Shown: positions 27,861 through 37,055, numbered from the stretch's first letter. The stretch: DNA of 64,000 nt from Ferrovibrio terrae_A (GCF_943372915.1 NZ_CALSAN010000001.1:62001-126000); one strand, 5' to 3'. The notes: a model not told the origin generated them from the sequence alone. Numbers and translations are program-made.

Positions 27861-28133
27861 GCATCCTCTGGCGCGGCCCGACCATGGCCGGCATGCGATT
27901 TCAGCGATAGCCAGCCCCGCCCCCCGGCGTCAACCCGAATCCGTGCCCCATGCCGCGCCGCGCCGGGGCAGCAAATCCCGGGAAACACGGTCGAATCTCC
28001 GATTTCGCAAAAGCCGGCCAAAAGCCGCCATGTCGCGCTTGCGCCGGCCGGCCGGCTGTGGCAGTTTCCGCGCCCGACGCCGGCCGGGCCCTTCGGGCGC
28101 GAGGGCCGGTTTGTCGTTTTTGGCCCTTACGGG

Positions 28134-28208
28134 GCTGCTGTAGCTCAGTGGTAGAGCACCTCATTGGTAATGAGGAGGTCGACAGTTCAATCCTGTCCAG
28201 CAGCACCA
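28134..28208 (+). tRNA. tRNA-Thr (anticodon GGT)
   Basis: A complete cloverleaf: acceptor GCTGCTG pairing with CAGCAGC, D arm GCTC-AGTGGT-AGAGC, anticodon stem CCTCA/TGAGG with loop TTGGTAA (anticodon GGT, threonine), T arm GACAG-TTCAATC-CTGTC, and an encoded ACCA end. It reads ACC/ACT codons. Downstream DNA to about 28408 is AT-richer and shows no gene, only a weak possible hairpin near 28300. Confidence 0.97.
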
Positions 28209-28408
28209 GGCTTCTTGCTTTAGTAATGGCCATCCGCAGCCTGGATCTGACTCCAAGATCACGCTTCGCCGCCGAACGGCTTGCTACTAAATACTTACAA
28301 TCAGTCCTGAAATAAGACTTTCGCTCCTCAACTCATGCATGCCACAACTGACATCTAAATGTGGGCTGATTGGCGGCCCGTAATCCTTTATCTTGAAATT
28401 ACTAGATT

Positions 28409-30604
28409 ATGCACCGCAGCCTTCGCAACCTACTTTTTGCGATTGTTTCCTTTGGATCACTGCTCGCAACATTTTATCTGGTTGATCCAGAAACCGTTAT
28501 TGCCAGCCTCCATTCCATCGCTTGGCCCGGAATTCTGGTGGCCGTGCTATTGGTGCTGACAAACACCATTTTGTCGCTCCTACGGTTCCGTTCGGTACTA
28601 ACGGCTTTCGGCTTCAACCCGAGCTGGCGCAGCCTGTTCTTCGCTCATTCCATCGGCCAGATCTCCAACCAGATTCTACTCAATGTGATTGGTCAGAGCA
28701 TCAGCCGAGCGGCGGCGCTGGCTCCTGATGGCGTGCCACTTAGTGTTTCGATCATGGCAACCTACTGGGAGCGGATGCAGGCGGCCGCGATCCTGTTCCT
28801 GCTCAGCCTCGGGGGCCTATGGTACCTGTTCATCAATTTACATTTCGATGTGCTGCCGACCACAAAGTATATGGCATCGCTGATCGCAGCGCTCTCGATT
28901 ACAGCGATTGTTGTCGCGCTTACCGCCCTTCGATCGGCACGACTGCTGCAACACTTGCCCAGTCAGTTGCGGGGCATTCTACGCCTGTGGCCGAGCCTGC
29001 TGCTCACCCTTGCTGCGCATGGCTGCATGCTGGGCACCTATCTGAGCCTGCTATGGGGCCTGGGTATATCGCCATTTGATGGCCGCGTGATCGCAGCCCT
29101 CATCATCGTGATGTTCACAGCCAGCCTGCCGATCAGTTTCTCCGGCTGGGGCATTCGCGAATTCAGCGCCGCCCAGGCCCTAGGTGTGATCGGCATCAGC
29201 GAATCTACCGCCGTGGCGAGTGCCGTTTCCATCGGCCTGATCAGCCTGCTTGTCACAGTGCTGTTCATGATCTGCAGCAGCCTGCTTTTGCTGCGCCGGC
29301 GCCCACCCGCCTTGGCGCCGTCGTCAGCCGACATGAGTATAGCCATCGACTGGAGCGGCATAGCCGTGACAGCCTGCGCCATACTCTGTGCCACACTGTT
29401 GTTTTTCCAGGTTCGCATACCGTTACAGGGCGGTGAGCTGACGGGCAATCTTGCCGATCTCATCGCCTTGACCAGCCTGGGGCTGACCCCGATTTTCCTC
29501 TGGAAGCACCGCAATGCTTTGCCGGCACCCAGCGTTCTCATCATCGGCCTGTTTGCCGTTTCGGCCGTGTTTGCTATTTCGCTGTTCTACGGCTACAGCC
29601 GGTTCGGGTGGACGAGTTGGGCCTTCATCAACCGTGGCCTGGGTTGGTTGATCATTCTTGGATACACTACCACCGGCCTGTCCATCGCCATGAGTGGCAA
29701 GGCACAGTACCGCGACGCCGTTCTTGGTGCCGTTGTCGCCACAGGAACTACACTTGCTGTCCTACAGATCATCCTGTTGGTAGCATCTCTGGTCGGGGTG
29801 TCGATCCAGCGCGATATCTTTGCGCTACCGCTGCAAGCCTACGCAGGCAACACCAACGCCTTCGCTGTTCAGATGTCTGTCACCGCCGCTGCCGCTATCA
29901 CCGCACAGCATCTCGGGTTGTTCGATCGGTGGAAATACCTGCTGCCGGCAATCCTGACTGTGCTGGGCATCGTGATTTACTATAGCCACTCAAGAGCTGG
30001 CATGGGCATATTTGCCATCACTCTGATCGCCATGATGGTCTTCCCCGGCCACTTACCGCGACGCCGGTTGGTGCCAGCCATCCTTCTGCCGCCATTGGCT
30101 ATCGCGGCATTTTCATTTCTCTACGATAAAGTATACAACCACCTGCTCACCGAAAATTCCTTTGTCATCCTGATGTTGGCCGTGAACGTGACGCGCGAGT
30201 CGGGTGATCTTGAGCGCTGGAAAAGCATTATCGATGGCTGGCAGATGTGGTTGCAACATCCGGTTTTTGGTAGCGGGCTGGGCGCCTACATGGAACAGCA
30301 TATCAGCGCCACCGGTCGGGCATTGATCATACACTCTGTGCCCATATGGCTGCTGGCAGAGACCGGACTGCTCGGTTTTGGCGTCATCGCAGTTTTCTTC
30401 TGCGCTCTTTTGCGCCACGCCTACCAAGGTATCGATCAACCGAAGAATGGATGGTCCATAGGATTATTGATCCTGCTGCTGAGTTTTGCTGCCGGCAATA
30501 TCGTGCACGACTTCTTCTTCCAACGCAGTTTCTGGTTCCTGCTGGGACTATTGATCGCCCTGCCGAACGGTAACCAGCAGGCATCCACAGTGAAACCCGT
30601 TTGA
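28409..30604 (+). CDS. Fusion of flippase-like (LPG-synthase TM) domain and O-antigen-ligase-like domain
   Basis: 731 residues, almost all membrane. Residues about 1-300 resemble the lysylphosphatidylglycerol synthase TM/UPF0104 family: a GQISNQILLNVIGQSISRAA segment and a SLPISFSGWGIREFSAAQAL motif with six or more helices. Residues about 320-720 resemble O-antigen ligase/Wzy-type proteins: many helices, YSHSRAGMGIFAI, then the large loop LERWKSIIDGWQMWLQHPVFGSGLGAY and HSVPIWLLAETGLLGFG. Together this suggests movement of a lipid-linked sugar and its transfer or polymerisation. It lies after tRNA-Thr, is visibly richer in A/T than its neighbours, and has no glycosyltransferase beside it. 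The start at 28409 lacks a clear ribosome site. Confidence 0.8.
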   Translation: MHRSLRNLLFAIVSFGSLLATFYLVDPETVIASLHSIAWPGILVAVLLVLTNTILSLLRFRSVLTAFGFNPSWRSLFFAHSIGQISNQILLNVIGQSISRAAALAPDGVPLSVSIMATYWERMQAAAILFLLSLGGLWYLFINLHFDVLPTTKYMASLIAALSITAIVVALTALRSARLLQHLPSQLRGILRLWPSLLLTLAAHGCMLGTYLSLLWGLGISPFDGRVIAALIIVMFTASLPISFSGWGIREFSAAQALGVIGISESTAVASAVSIGLISLLVTVLFMICSSLLLLRRRPPALAPSSADMSIAIDWSGIAVTACAILCATLLFFQVRIPLQGGELTGNLADLIALTSLGLTPIFLWKHRNALPAPSVLIIGLFAVSAVFAISLFYGYSRFGWTSWAFINRGLGWLIILGYTTTGLSIAMSGKAQYRDAVLGAVVATGTTLAVLQIILLVASLVGVSIQRDIFALPLQAYAGNTNAFAVQMSVTAAAAITAQHLGLFDRWKYLLPAILTVLGIVIYYSHSRAGMGIFAITLIAMMVFPGHLPRRRLVPAILLPPLAIAAFSFLYDKVYNHLLTENSFVILMLAVNVTRESGDLERWKSIIDGWQMWLQHPVFGSGLGAYMEQHISATGRALIIHSVPIWLLAETGLLGFGVIAVFFCALLRHAYQGIDQPKNGWSIGLLILLLSFAAGNIVHDFFFQRSFWFLLGLLIALPNGNQQASTVKPV

Positions 30605-30619
30605 CGACAGCCAGCCATC

Positions 30620-31225
30620 ATGGCGTACACTTCCGCCATGACACGGCCCACCCCCTTTTCCGACGAACCGGCCCTCGAAGCCGTTGCGCGGTACTGGACG
30701 CACAAGCGCCAGCAGGATGGCACCCGGCGCTGCATGCCCGATCGTGGCGAGATCGATCCGCTCGAGCTGCCGCCGGCCTTCTGGCCCAACCTGATGATCA
30801 CCGAACCGGCCGCAGGCGGCGCCTGGCGCTATCGCCTGGTCGGCTCGGCGCATGTCGAACGCTATGGCATGGATTTCACCGGCAAGACCACGCATGACAT
30901 CATGCAGGGCAGCTATCGCGATTACATGGGCGCGATCTACCACGCCACCTTCCATGATGCCGTGCCGGTCTATTCTGAGAGCGTGTTCCGCTGGGATGCC
31001 GCCGGCTTTGCCATGACGCGGCGCCTGATGCTGCCGCTGAGCCAGGGCGAAACGGATCGGCCGGCGCTGGTGCTCAGCATCCAGGTATGGCCGAGTGCGA
31101 TGCCGATCCAGCCACGCAGCATCAGCGACCTGAGCCGCAGCGGCGGCTTCAAGGATGGCTTCTTCCTGCGCCTTGACCCCGACAGTTTCCAGCCACTGCC
31201 CGATCCGACCGGCAGCAAGCCCTGA
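30620..31225 (+). CDS. PAS_5 family PAS domain protein
   Basis: 201 residues (an ATG six codons later, at 30638, is also possible). The PAS_5 pattern is clear: VARYWTHKRQQDGTRRCMPDRGEIDPLELP, ITEPAAGGAWRYRLVGSAHVERYG (in part) and DFTGKTTHDIM, then a MLPLSQG strand. No output domain is present. Starts 15 bases after the fusion gene and is followed one base after its stop by another PAS_5 gene, so the two are probably cotranslated. Ligand and partner unknown. Confidence 0.8.
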   Translation: MAYTSAMTRPTPFSDEPALEAVARYWTHKRQQDGTRRCMPDRGEIDPLELPPAFWPNLMITEPAAGGAWRYRLVGSAHVERYGMDFTGKTTHDIMQGSYRDYMGAIYHATFHDAVPVYSESVFRWDAAGFAMTRRLMLPLSQGETDRPALVLSIQVWPSAMPIQPRSISDLSRSGGFKDGFFLRLDPDSFQPLPDPTGSKP

Positions 31226-31226
31226 C

Positions 31227-31733
31227 ATGAATCACTTTACCGGTGGCCGGATTATCGCGGGCTCTGATCGCGCGGAGGATCTTGAACAGCCAAGCCTGCG
31301 CGACTTCCATCGCTACTGGCTCGACAAGCGCGGCACGCGACGCTGGCCTTCGCGCGCCGATATCGATCCGCTCGATCTCAAGTCCCTGCTCGGCAGCATT
31401 GCGCTGCTCGATGTCGTGCATGAGGCAGATGTTACGGCGCCGCCGCGCTTCCGCTACCGCGTGTTCGGCACCAGCTTTGTCGAATGGTTCGGTTTCGACA
31501 TGACCGGCCGCATGGTCGATGACTGGCCGGCGCCGGAATACCGTGCGGTGATGAACGCGTCCTATCGCGAAGTGGCGATGGCGGGACGTCCGTTCCGCCG
31601 GCTGCGCAGCTTCGTCAAGGACAACCGCGTGCTGCGCTACGAAGCGCTGATGCTGCCGCTTGGCAACGACAGCACAGACGGCACGGCATCGCGCATCGAA
31701 CAGATCATCGTGGCGCAGGTCTTTACGGCGTGA
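31227..31733 (+). CDS. PAS_5 family PAS domain protein
   Basis: 168 residues from the ATG at 31227, one base after the preceding PAS_5 stop. LRDFHRYWLDKRGTRRWPSR, IDPLDLKSLLGSIALLDVV, RFRYRVFGTSFVEWFGFDMT and MLPLGND are the family signatures. It differs enough from its neighbour to be an old duplicate rather than a recent copy. Single-domain PAS proteins such as this may act as sensors delivering a signal to a partner, which is not identifiable here. Confidence 0.8.
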   Translation: MNHFTGGRIIAGSDRAEDLEQPSLRDFHRYWLDKRGTRRWPSRADIDPLDLKSLLGSIALLDVVHEADVTAPPRFRYRVFGTSFVEWFGFDMTGRMVDDWPAPEYRAVMNASYREVAMAGRPFRRLRSFVKDNRVLRYEALMLPLGNDSTDGTASRIEQIIVAQVFTA

Positions 31734-31749
31734 AACCCGATCCGGCGCG

Positions 31750-32109
31750 TTACGGCGCCGGATAGCTGGTCTGATAGCGGCTGGTCAGCGTCAGCGGCAC
31801 GCTGCCGCTGTTGGTGACGGTCACATAGGCCGCACCGCTGGCGCCACGGCCATAGCGATCATACAGCTCGATCTTGCCACCGGCCGGCACGGCAATCGCG
31901 CTGCTGTCGGCAGGGAGCTGCAGGCTGCCGGCGCTGCTGCTGCTATTGACCACGGTGATTGTGGTGTAGCCATAGCGGTCGCCCACATCGAGCTTTGCGG
32001 TTGCACCGGGCGCGACCGTGATGGTGCCGGCCTGTGCAGCCGCAGCAAGGCCGGTGGCCAGCACGGCGGCCAGCGCCAGACGGGAAGCGAGGGTTTTGAT
32101 GTTCAACAT
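31750..32109 (-). CDS. Small exported protein of unknown function
   Basis: 119 residues from the ATG at 32109, with GGAGA upstream. Residues 1-28 are a typical signal peptide (LALAAVLATGLAAAAQA). The mature part is short, rich in Ser, Thr, Gly and Tyr, with two similar DRYG units (GDRYGYTTITVV and YDRYGRGASGAAYVTV) and a beta-sandwich look, possibly one small surface or periplasmic domain. I do not recognise the family. The 252 bases upstream (32110-32361) hold no other gene. Confidence 0.6.
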   Translation of the reverse strand: MLNIKTLASRLALAAVLATGLAAAAQAGTITVAPGATAKLDVGDRYGYTTITVVNSSSSAGSLQLPADSSAIAVPAGGKIELYDRYGRGASGAAYVTVTNSGSVPLTLTSRYQTSYPAP

Positions 32110-32361
32110 GATCAGTCTCCATGCCGTCCATATTGCAGTGCAAAGCACCTGCAGGACTGCAGGCAACAAGTATGACGCGCTCTGACGATTGCAAAGGTCA
32201 CGTCCGTGTGAAAGCCGCCACTCTGCGGCGAGCGTCACAGTTTTCAATGCAAGCCGGCTTAGTAATCGCCTTACGGTCACAAATCGTTAGGTATTTCCCG
32301 CATAATGGAATAAAATTTCAACCACGCTGCACGCAGGGGTTCATCCCGGGGGAGACTAAAA

Positions 32362-32625
32362 ATGGGGCAGCAATACCCGTTCGTTAATTATCAGATCGAC
32401 GGCAAGGTGGTGACGTTGATCATGGTGTCGGAAGCCGGGGTGGCGACTCCGGAAATGGCACAGCGGTCGATGGCCGCGTTCAAACAGCGCCTGAAAAAAG
32501 ATGAAGTTGTTCTGGTTGCGAAGGGTGTGAGCCTGGCGCCGATCTACATTGGTGCAAAGCCCTTCGTCGACAAGCTGAAAGACGTTCCGCTCCACAGCAT
32601 TCCATGGGGCAAGGTCGAGATGTGA
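32362..32625 (+). CDS. Small protein of unknown function
   Basis: 87 residues, soluble, no signal. The start has GGGGGA upstream and a terminator follows the stop directly, so it looks like a complete single-gene unit. The sequence VNYQIDGKVVTLIMVSEAGVAT, a helix MAQRSMAAFKQRLKKDEVVLVAKGV and the end WGKVEM do not match a family I know. Codon use is like the surroundings. Confidence 0.65.
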   Translation: MGQQYPFVNYQIDGKVVTLIMVSEAGVATPEMAQRSMAAFKQRLKKDEVVLVAKGVSLAPIYIGAKPFVDKLKDVPLHSIPWGKVEM

Positions 32626-32630
32626 CGGAC

Positions 32631-32654
32631 AGGCCCGCTCCGGCGGGCCTTTTC
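32631..32654 (+). terminator. Rho-independent terminator of the 87-residue protein gene
   Basis: An 8-base-pair stem AGGCCCGC/GCGGGCCT with loop TCCG followed by TTTT, five bases after the stop codon. Confidence 0.88.
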
Positions 32655-32678
32655 GTATCCGGAGAGAGCCACTGACAG

Positions 32679-32706
32679 GGCGGCCCGTTTAGTGGCCGCC
32701 ATTTTT
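32679..32706 (+). terminator. Second Rho-independent terminator
   Basis: Stem GGCGGCC/GGCCGCC (32679-32685 with 32694-32700), eight-base loop, then ATTTTT. It may back up the terminator at 32631. Confidence 0.75.
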
Positions 32707-32904
32707 GTGCTTTCTGCCCGCCCCCGCCAAAAGCAGGGGCGGATTACAATCGGCACAGTCGATTACAATATCCGGAAGTATTAATTTCCCCGATCATAAA
32801 TCCGGACATAGGCTGGTCGCAGACGCTCCACGGCGGCGGAGTCAGCTCCTCTCACTGCGCCGCTGCTGCGGGAGCCGGCTGCATAGCCGGCTCCCGCTTC
32901 TTTT
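32707..32904 (+). ncRNA. Candidate small RNA ending in a strong terminator
   Basis: Between the second terminator and the end of the first pentapeptide gene there is no credible protein gene, yet a further strong plus-strand terminator (13-base-pair stem 32868-32880 with 32885-32897, then TTCTTTT) closes the interval. A terminator with no plus-strand gene in front of it suggests a short transcript of up to about 190 bases. A second stem, CGCCCC/GGGGCG, is near 32730. No promoter is clear. Inference only. Confidence 0.35.
32868..32904 (+). terminator. Strong Rho-independent terminator without an assigned gene
   Basis: A perfect 13-base-pair stem with loop GCAT and a T-rich tail on the plus strand only. 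The minus strand has no T-run after the stem, so it does not serve the pentapeptide gene ending at 32918. Confidence 0.8.
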
Positions 32905-32917
32905 CGGATGAGCCGGT

Positions 32918-34189
32918 TCAATCGAGGAAAAAGCTGCCCTTAGGCTCGGCACTGCTGTCGGTCGCATCGGGCGGCGGTAGGCCTCTGCAGTCCTGCAGGC
33001 TGGCGCCGCCGAGATGGATATCGGTGAATCTCGCCTGGCTGAAATCAACGCCTTCAAGCCGCGCCCCGCGCAGATCGACACCATTCAGATTGGCACCGGC
33101 CAGCTGCGGATAGAACATGCGTCCGGTCGGTCGGCCATCGGGCGTGGTGAGTTCCGCGCCGATCAGCTGCGTATTGCGGAGGGTGGCGGCGGCCAGATTG
33201 GCTTCGCCGAAGATGGTGCCAGCGCAAACTGCCTCATCGAAATTGACCCGCTGCAGGTCGCAGCGGGTGAAGTTGGTGAAGGTGAGCTGAGCGCAGACGA
33301 AATATGCATCGACAAGACCCGCATCGGTGAAATCCGCGGCGCGCAGGTCGCAGCCGGAGAAATCGGTACCGCGCAGCCGGCGACCGGAAAAGTTGGCGCG
33401 CTCGCCCTCGCTGCCGCCGGTGGCAATCCAGCGCGAATGACTGGCCAGGATCGCCTCGATCTCGCCATGCATGGCAGCATTGGCGCTGCGCATCGCTGCC
33501 CCGATCAGATTGGCGCCACTGACATTGACGGTGCTGAGATCGACATTGCGCAAGTTCGCACCGCGCAGATCCGCCCCCTTCAGCTTGGCGCCATCGAGCC
33601 TGGCGCCCAGCAGGTTGCACTCTTTCATTTTGGCTTCGGTGAAATCCGCACCGGTAAGATCGGCGCCGGCAAAATTGACGCCATAGAGATTGGCGCGGGC
33701 GAAACTGGCACCGCGCGCCGAGGCCACCGCCAGATCAGCCTCCTCAAGCTGGGTGAGCGACAGATCGGCACCATCGAGATCGGCGCCACGAAGCGTCGTA
33801 ACCTGGCGCCGGTTCCCGCCCTTGTCCTGGATCTGCATCTGGCCTGGACGCATATCGGCCTGGCGCAGGCAGGCGCCGCGCAGACTGGCACTGTGGAAGT
33901 TGGCGCCGCGCAGATCGGCACGGTCGAGCTGGGCGTGATTCAGGTCGGCGGCGGCGAAATCGGCGGCGAACAGGTCGGCACGGCGCAACGCGGCATTGGC
34001 CAGGCTGGCCCCGACGAAGCGGCAGGCCGCCAGAACCGCATCATCCAGGGGCGCACCATCCAGCACCAGCCGGGAAAAATCCTCGTCACGTCGTTTCATA
34101 CGCTCGCCACCCTGGCGCTGCGCCAGATAGGCGGCATGGCGCGACAGGGCATTGATCAGGCTGGGCGGCGGTAAATGGCGGTCGGTCAT
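32918..34189 (-). CDS. Pentapeptide-repeat protein (array copy 1)
   Basis: 423 residues made largely of A(D/N)LXX pentapeptides, which fold as a right-handed quadrilateral beta-helix. Layout: an N-terminal cap with LSRHAAYLAQRQGGERM (15-31), helix about 38-112, a loop with RPGQM (114-118), helix about 132-235, a break with HSRWIATGGSEGERANF (251-267), and helix about 268-400 that is interrupted by TGRMFYP (355-361). No signal peptide or membrane helix. Some pentapeptide proteins mimic DNA and bind gyrase, others are scaffolds; this one cannot be assigned. Last of four similar genes in a row on this strand. Confidence 0.88.
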   Translation of the reverse strand: MTDRHLPPPSLINALSRHAAYLAQRQGGERMKRRDEDFSRLVLDGAPLDDAVLAACRFVGASLANAALRRADLFAADFAAADLNHAQLDRADLRGANFHSASLRGACLRQADMRPGQMQIQDKGGNRRQVTTLRGADLDGADLSLTQLEEADLAVASARGASFARANLYGVNFAGADLTGADFTEAKMKECNLLGARLDGAKLKGADLRGANLRNVDLSTVNVSGANLIGAAMRSANAAMHGEIEAILASHSRWIATGGSEGERANFSGRRLRGTDFSGCDLRAADFTDAGLVDAYFVCAQLTFTNFTRCDLQRVNFDEAVCAGTIFGEANLAAATLRNTQLIGAELTTPDGRPTGRMFYPQLAGANLNGVDLRGARLEGVDFSQARFTDIHLGGASLQDCRGLPPPDATDSSAEPKGSFFLD

Positions 34190-34325
34190 TGTGGCCTTCT
34201 GTCAGCCCGGACCTTCTGTCCGGGATGCACAGCAAGCTTAGCGGGGCGCGGCTACAGCGCCAACGGATATTCCGCAGAATTTATGGGTTTGCGTAGGCCC
34301 GATTGCTCAAAGGAGAACGCTGCGG

Positions 34326-35549
34326 CTACTCAGCGACTCCACTGAGGCCGATGCAATCGCGCAGGTCGGCACCGGAGAAATTGGCCCGGCCGAGTTTGGC
34401 CTTGCTGAGATCGATGTGATCCAGCACGGCACCGCGCAGGTCGGCGCCGGTCAGATCGACATCGATCATGATAGGATACAGCGTACGACCGGTCGACTGA
34501 TGGCTGGCACTGAACAATGGCGCGCCCACCAGCTTGGCACCGCGAAAGGTTGCCTCAGCCATATTCGCGCTGGTGAAATTGACGCCGCCAAGATCGGCCT
34601 GGTCAAAATTCGCCTTGTTGAGATCAGCGCCCAGGAAGCTGGCGAACAGCAGCTGCGCCGAGGAGAAATCGGCCGCCTTAAGATCACAGCCATGCAACTC
34701 GGCGCCACGCAGATCGCAACTGGAGAAATCGCAGCCGGCCAGTTTCTTGCCGCTGAAGATGGCGCGCGAGCCTTCCGCGCCACCGGTGGCGATCCAGCGG
34801 CTATGGGCATGCAGAATCACCTCAATCTCGGTCGGCAGGTTGGCAGCCTTACGATAGGTGGCAGCCGAGAGGTCGACGCCCTTGAGGTTGACCTTGGTGA
34901 GATCGACATTGCGCAGATTGGCGCCGCGCAGATCGGCACCCTGCAGCAATGCACCTTCGAGGCGCGCGCCGATCAGGTTGACATCGCGCAGACGGGCCGA
35001 GGTGAGATTGGCCCCCGACAGATCGGCACCGGCCAGGTTGACCGCAAACATGCTGGCATTGGCGAAATTGGCGCCGGTGGCCGAGGAGACCGACATATTA
35101 GCCTCGTCGAGCTGGGCCGAACGCAGGTCGGCGCCATCCAGCTTGGCTTCCGAAAGATTGGCCGATTGCGACTTGGTGCCGCCGCCATCGACAATAATCT
35201 GGCCCGGCCGCAGATCGGCCTGGTTCAGCGAGGCGCCACGCAGCACCGTCTTCATCATATTGGCGCCGCGCAGATCGGCGCGATCGAGGATGGCGCCCGA
35301 CAGATCGGCGCGCATGAAATCAACCGCAAACAGATCGGCGCGTCGCAGTTCCGCCTTGACCAGCGAGCTGCCGCTGAGCAGACAGCGCGACAGCACGGCA
35401 TCATTCAGCTTGGCGTTATCCAGACGGAAAAACGAGAAATCCTCGCCACGGCGCTGCAGGCGCTCGCCTTCGCTGCGCCCACCAGCCCAAGCGGCATGCC
35501 GGGACAGGGCATTGGTCAGCTGCTGCGGTGGAAAACGAAGTTCGGGCAT
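34326..35549 (-). CDS. Pentapeptide-repeat protein (array copy 2)
   Basis: 407 residues with the same plan as its neighbours: cap LSRHAAWAGGRSEGERL near 15, repeat block, RPGQI loop, repeat block, the break HSRWIATGGAEGSRAIF, repeat block with TGRTLYP. Most repeats fit ADLXX or ANLXX. Cytoplasmic by sequence. The gap of 136 bases to copy 1 shows no strong hairpin, so the genes may be cotranscribed or have separate promoters. Function unknown. Confidence 0.88.
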   Translation of the reverse strand: MPELRFPPQQLTNALSRHAAWAGGRSEGERLQRRGEDFSFFRLDNAKLNDAVLSRCLLSGSSLVKAELRRADLFAVDFMRADLSGAILDRADLRGANMMKTVLRGASLNQADLRPGQIIVDGGGTKSQSANLSEAKLDGADLRSAQLDEANMSVSSATGANFANASMFAVNLAGADLSGANLTSARLRDVNLIGARLEGALLQGADLRGANLRNVDLTKVNLKGVDLSAATYRKAANLPTEIEVILHAHSRWIATGGAEGSRAIFSGKKLAGCDFSSCDLRGAELHGCDLKAADFSSAQLLFASFLGADLNKANFDQADLGGVNFTSANMAEATFRGAKLVGAPLFSASHQSTGRTLYPIMIDVDLTGADLRGAVLDHIDLSKAKLGRANFSGADLRDCIGLSGVAE

Positions 35550-35717
35550 ACTGTCTCGTAAAGCTTGGAAATCTGCCGAGATTAATAACTTGCTAGATTA
35601 ACGCACCGACTCATTCTTGCTGCAAGAGTATTTGATACCCGACCTTAGCAGGCAGGGCCTGTTGGATGGGAGTGAAGAGCCGATAACCCTGGAAAGGGTT
35701 AACGCCGGCCAGGCGGA

Positions 35718-36935
35718 TCAGCGCTTGATGCCCAGGCAGTCGCGCAGTTCGGCACCCTGCAGGTTGACGCCGGGCATTTTCGCCTCGCCGAAATCGATAC
35801 CTTCCAGCGTGGCGCCGCGCATGTCGGCGCTGGTCAGATCGGCCGCCTCAAAGCGCGGGTAGATCGTCTTGCCGGTGCGCTGGTTGCGCGCATTGTACAG
35901 ATCGACACCGACCACGCGGGCGCCGCGCCAACGGGTTGCCGCCAGCTTGGCGCGCACGAAATTGGTGCCGCCCAGATCGGCCATGTCGAAATTCGCCTTG
36001 GACAGGTTGGCATCGATGAAACTGGCAAACATCATCTGTGCGTTGGTGAAATCCGCACCTTCCAGCGAGGCGCCGTGCAGTTCGGCGCCGCGCAGATCGC
36101 AGCCGGAAAAGTTGAGGCCATCCAGTTTCTGGCCGCTCAGCACCGCGCGTACCCCCTCGGCACCATTGGTGGCAATCCACAGGCTGTGCGACTTCAGGAT
36201 CGCCTCGACATCCTCAGGCAGCTGATCGCCCTTGCGATAGATCGCACCCTGCATCGACACGCCATCGAGATCGACCTTGCTGAGATCGATGTTGCGCAGG
36301 TTGGCACCGCGCAGATCGGCGCCTTTCAGCTTGGCGCCAGCCAGATTGGCACCGATCAGGTTGGCGTCCTTGAGCTTTGACCCGGTCAGGTTGGCGCCCG
36401 AAAGGTCGGCACCGGCCAGATTGACCGCAAACAGGCTGGCATTGGCGAAACTGGCCCCGGCGGCCGAAGCCACGGCCAGGCTGGCCTGATCGAGCTGGGC
36501 ATTCTTGAAATCGGCACCGTCGAGCTTGGCGCCATCGAGATTGGCATTGACCTGTTTGCTCTCGCTGGTCTCGGCGATCATGATCTGGCCGGGGCGCAGA
36601 TCGACCTGGCTGAGCGAGGCATTGCGCAGGATGGCGCGGCCCATATTGGCGCCGCGCAGATCGGCACGATCCAGCACCACGCGGGTCAGATCGGCATTCT
36701 GGAAATCGGCGCAGAAAAGATCGGCCCGGCGGAATTCCGCGCCGGCCAGCGAAGCATTGCCGAAACCGGCCCGCGATAGGATGGCGTCATCGAGCTTGGC
36801 GCCATCAAGCTGCAGGTTCTCGTAATGCACGCCGCTTTGCTGCAAACGCGTGCCGCCCGGACGGCCGGCCAGGAAGGCGGCGTGGCGGGAGAGGGTTACC
36901 TGGACTTCATGCGGCGGTAAGTTGCGTTCGGCCAT
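35718..36935 (-). CDS. Pentapeptide-repeat protein (array copy 3)
   Basis: 405 residues from the ATG at 36935, chosen because MAERNLPP then aligns with the starts of the other three copies; an ATG at 36947 and a TTG at 36953 are in frame but no start has a clear ribosome site. Cap LSRHAAFLAGRPGGTRL, RPGQI loop, break HSLWIATNGAEGVRAVL and TGKTIYP loop are all at the same relative positions as in the other copies. Function unknown. Confidence 0.87.
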   Translation of the reverse strand: MAERNLPPHEVQVTLSRHAAFLAGRPGGTRLQQSGVHYENLQLDGAKLDDAILSRAGFGNASLAGAEFRRADLFCADFQNADLTRVVLDRADLRGANMGRAILRNASLSQVDLRPGQIMIAETSESKQVNANLDGAKLDGADFKNAQLDQASLAVASAAGASFANASLFAVNLAGADLSGANLTGSKLKDANLIGANLAGAKLKGADLRGANLRNIDLSKVDLDGVSMQGAIYRKGDQLPEDVEAILKSHSLWIATNGAEGVRAVLSGQKLDGLNFSGCDLRGAELHGASLEGADFTNAQMMFASFIDANLSKANFDMADLGGTNFVRAKLAATRWRGARVVGVDLYNARNQRTGKTIYPRFEAADLTSADMRGATLEGIDFGEAKMPGVNLQGAELRDCLGIKR

Positions 36936-37055
36936 AGCGTTGAACATGGGCAATTACCCGGTCACCGGGTAGTTACTAAACGCTAATGTCTCACAACCCA
37001 GTCCGCAACCCATAACTGTAATTGTGACGAATTCTTACTATCTAAATTTTACAAG

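Noticed and set aside
28134..30604. Integrated element at tRNA-Thr
   Set aside because: No integrase and no repeat of the tRNA 3' end was found downstream, so only atypical composition supports transfer.
33014..35601. Long plus-strand reading frames of 240-390 residues opposite the pentapeptide genes
   Set aside because: They mirror the five-codon periodicity of the minus-strand repeats, have no ribosome site and show low-complexity translations.
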